Assembly (NCBI RefSeq): GCF_003477605.1
Contig: NZ_QUDR01000012.1
Span: forward strand, 1-64,000
Origin: Clostridium sp. AF37-5
Lineage (GTDB): Bacteria > Bacillota > Clostridia > Lachnospirales > Lachnospiraceae
Direction: 5' to 3'
DNA length: 64,000 nucleotides
Positions 62,849 to 64,000 of the stretch are shown one piece after another. The position numbers were made by a program, and so were the translations under genes. Position 1 is the first letter of the stretch; the number at the start of each line of letters is the position of its first letter. The notes beneath the pieces are model-generated. The model was not told where the DNA came from and did no database searches. It saw only the letters and a list, made by a program, of their open reading frames with translations.

Positions 62849-63538
62849 ATGTTTTTTAAACAAAAAGGATTCTATATATCATTAGCCTGTGGCATTGCTG
62901 CAATTGGCGCCTTTGCGGCGTTATGCATCAATATGAACCGCAGTGAACAAAAGGAGCCGGTGGCTTCGGCGAGTAATCCCCCGCAGGCGACCGCGGCGGC
63001 AACACCGGAGACGAAAGAAGCGTCCAGCAATCATGCAAATTCCGAGGTAAAAGAAAAGAAAACAAAAAAACGTAAGAAAAAATCTGTACAGACCAATGCA
63101 AAACCTGCGAAAAAGCAATTATCGTTTAATCAGGAAGAGGGCCTTTCCTGGCCAATAAAAGGCGATGTGCTGATGGAGTACAGCGCAGACAAAGTGGTAT
63201 ATTTTAAGACACTGGCACAGTACCGCACAAATCCGGCACTTCTTATAGAAGCCAAAGAAGGAATGGATGTAAAAGCGAGTGCGGATGGTATCGTGGAATC
63301 GGTGGAAACTTCTGAAGAAACCGGTCGTACGGTTTCGATATCAATTGGTGATGGTTTTACAGTTGTTTATGGACAGTTAAAAGATGTTTCTGTAAGTAAA
63401 GGTGATATGGTTTCGGAAGGACAGGTCCTCGGGAAAATTGCAGAGCCGACAAAGTATTATAAAGAAGAAGGAACAAACCTTTATTTTCAAGTGAAGGAGA
63501 ATAAAACCACGGTAAATCCGATGTTGCTGCTTAAATAA
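62849..63538 (+). CDS. Degenerate M23-family (SpoIIQ/LytM-like) membrane protein
   Basis: This 229-residue protein has one N-terminal membrane segment (about 7-28), a low-complexity basic linker (EKKTKKRKKKSVQ) and a C-terminal LytM-type beta domain: LSWPIKGDVLMEYS, KEGMDVKASADGIVESV, TVSISIGDGFTVVYGQLKDVSVSKGDMV and GQVLGKIAEPTK. The metal-binding His residues of active M23 enzymes (HxGxD in the first part and HxH in the YxHL segment) are absent. PALLIEA and VVYGQLKD stand in their places. It is therefore predicted to be catalytically dead. Clostridial SpoIIQ keeps or loses these residues depending on species; a sporulation role is one option. Confidence 0.8.
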   Translation: MFFKQKGFYISLACGIAAIGAFAALCINMNRSEQKEPVASASNPPQATAAATPETKEASSNHANSEVKEKKTKKRKKKSVQTNAKPAKKQLSFNQEEGLSWPIKGDVLMEYSADKVVYFKTLAQYRTNPALLIEAKEGMDVKASADGIVESVETSEETGRTVSISIGDGFTVVYGQLKDVSVSKGDMVSEGQVLGKIAEPTKYYKEEGTNLYFQVKENKTTVNPMLLLK

Positions 63539-63647
63539 GTGTGCCGAATATATCAAAAACAATACGTTTATCATCATGGCAGGGAACTTCTTTTTGTGTT
63601 ATTATAAACAAAATATAAAAACTATATAATGTAAAGGAGGAACTGCC

Positions 63648-64000
63648 ATGAAACAATGGAAACGAGTTAGTGGAGTTGTTTTATCGGGGATTTTAGCTTT
63701 GTCAATGACACTTGGCGGGATGACAGCGCCGGATGCAGGGGCAAAAGCGAAAAAAGCAAAATTAAAGACAAAAAAGATTAGTGTTACGGTAGGAAAGAAG
63801 AAAACAATTAAAATTGCAAACAAGAAAAAATCCTGCAAGTACACATTTAAGAGTAACAAGAAAAAGGTTGCCAAAGTATCGAAAAAGGGTGTTGTGACCG
63901 GTCAGAAGAAGGGGACAGCCAAGATTACGGTAAAAGAAGTTAAAAAGAACGGAAAAACGAGAAAACTTGGAACTGTTAAGGTAACAGTGACGAGGAAAAA
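63648..64000 (+). CDS. Secreted Big_2-domain protein, cut by the window edge
   Basis: The first 117 codons are visible. After GGAGG and ATG comes a signal peptide (MKQWKRVSGVVLSGILALSMTLGG, cleavage probably near DAGAKAK). A Lys-rich Ig-like group 2 domain follows: LKTKKISVTVGKKKTIKI, then KKVAKVSKKGVVTGQKKGTAKITV, with the same ending as the domains of the protein at 16054. The frame is open to the last base, so the C-terminus and total length are unknown. Surface location is inferred. Confidence 0.85.
   Translation, partial: MKQWKRVSGVVLSGILALSMTLGGMTAPDAGAKAKKAKLKTKKISVTVGKKKTIKIANKKKSCKYTFKSNKKKVAKVSKKGVVTGQKKGTAKITVKEVKKNGKTRKLGTVKVTVTRK

Noticed and set aside
63602..63874. Open frame on the minus strand near the right edge with a hydrophobic, Phe-rich translation
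   Set aside because: It is the antisense of the Lys-rich Big_2 gene starting at 63648, which has a signal peptide and ribosome site. AAA/AAG codons read backwards give F and L.

Overview
The window looks like a chromosome segment of a low-GC, Gram-positive anaerobe of the Clostridia, most likely a Lachnospiraceae gut bacterium. Support comes from strong AGGAGG ribosome sites, the MecA/T-box/Pst-PhoU/NCS2-Upp repertoire, a clostridial 2[4Fe-4S] ferredoxin and flavodoxin, an [FeFe]-hydrogenase maturase (HydE), two methyl-accepting chemotaxis proteins, and secreted Lys-rich LRR and Big_2 proteins. No rRNA, tRNA, CRISPR array, prophage or transposase gene was found. The species is not identifiable from what I can see.

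Layout. 1-6.2 kb: ferredoxin, flavodoxin (with a palindromic operator over its start site), a small CxxC redox protein, MecA, a secreted EF-hand/LRR protein, a membrane protein and an AEC transporter. 6.2-14.4 kb: AraD, amino-acid and chromate-type transporters, and a sulfur locus with APS kinase (cysC) followed by a leaderless arylsulfotransferase, plus a shortened paralogue of that enzyme at 7-8.3 kb. 14.4-22.6 kb: a ClC exchanger, a Big_2 surface protein bracketed by 17-bp inverted repeats, pyrimidine uptake and salvage (uraA, a membrane LuxR regulator, upp), a Nudix hydrolase and a Na+/proline symporter. 23-30 kb: a lipoprotein, pyrimidine-nucleoside phosphorylase, UDP-galactopyranose mutase (glf), a GT2, VanZ and pncB.

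31.9-43.9 kb is a cell-surface polysaccharide region. It holds a polyprenyl-phosphate sugar transferase, GT4, GT2, a two-gene ABC exporter, a GlfT2-like galactofuranosyltransferase, a radical SAM protein and two TagF-like CDP-glycerol-type transferases, one fused to a HAD domain. With glf this suggests an ABC-exported galactofuranose-containing glycan carrying glycerol-phosphate-type decoration. 44.7-64 kb: an unknown gene overlapping hydE, a DUF1294 fusion, a chemoreceptor, pstSCAB-phoU behind candidate Pho boxes, a second chemoreceptor, a T-box-controlled IleS2, glycogen phosphorylase, a catalytically degenerate M23/SpoIIQ-like protein and the start of another Big_2 protein.

The most unusual content is non-coding. 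Six long hairpins (about 125-205 bp each) share one apical core while their outer stems differ in sequence but stay self-complementary. They occur only as three head-to-head pairs (30.1/31.7 kb, 44.0/44.5 kb, 50.1/50.3 kb). Pair 1 encloses an AT-rich orphan gene. A second dispersed repeat, built from alternating GGTTGCAT / ATGCAACC words, occurs three times, inside or beside these hairpins or beside a perfect 56-bp palindrome. I recognise neither family; this is the best candidate for an undescribed system.
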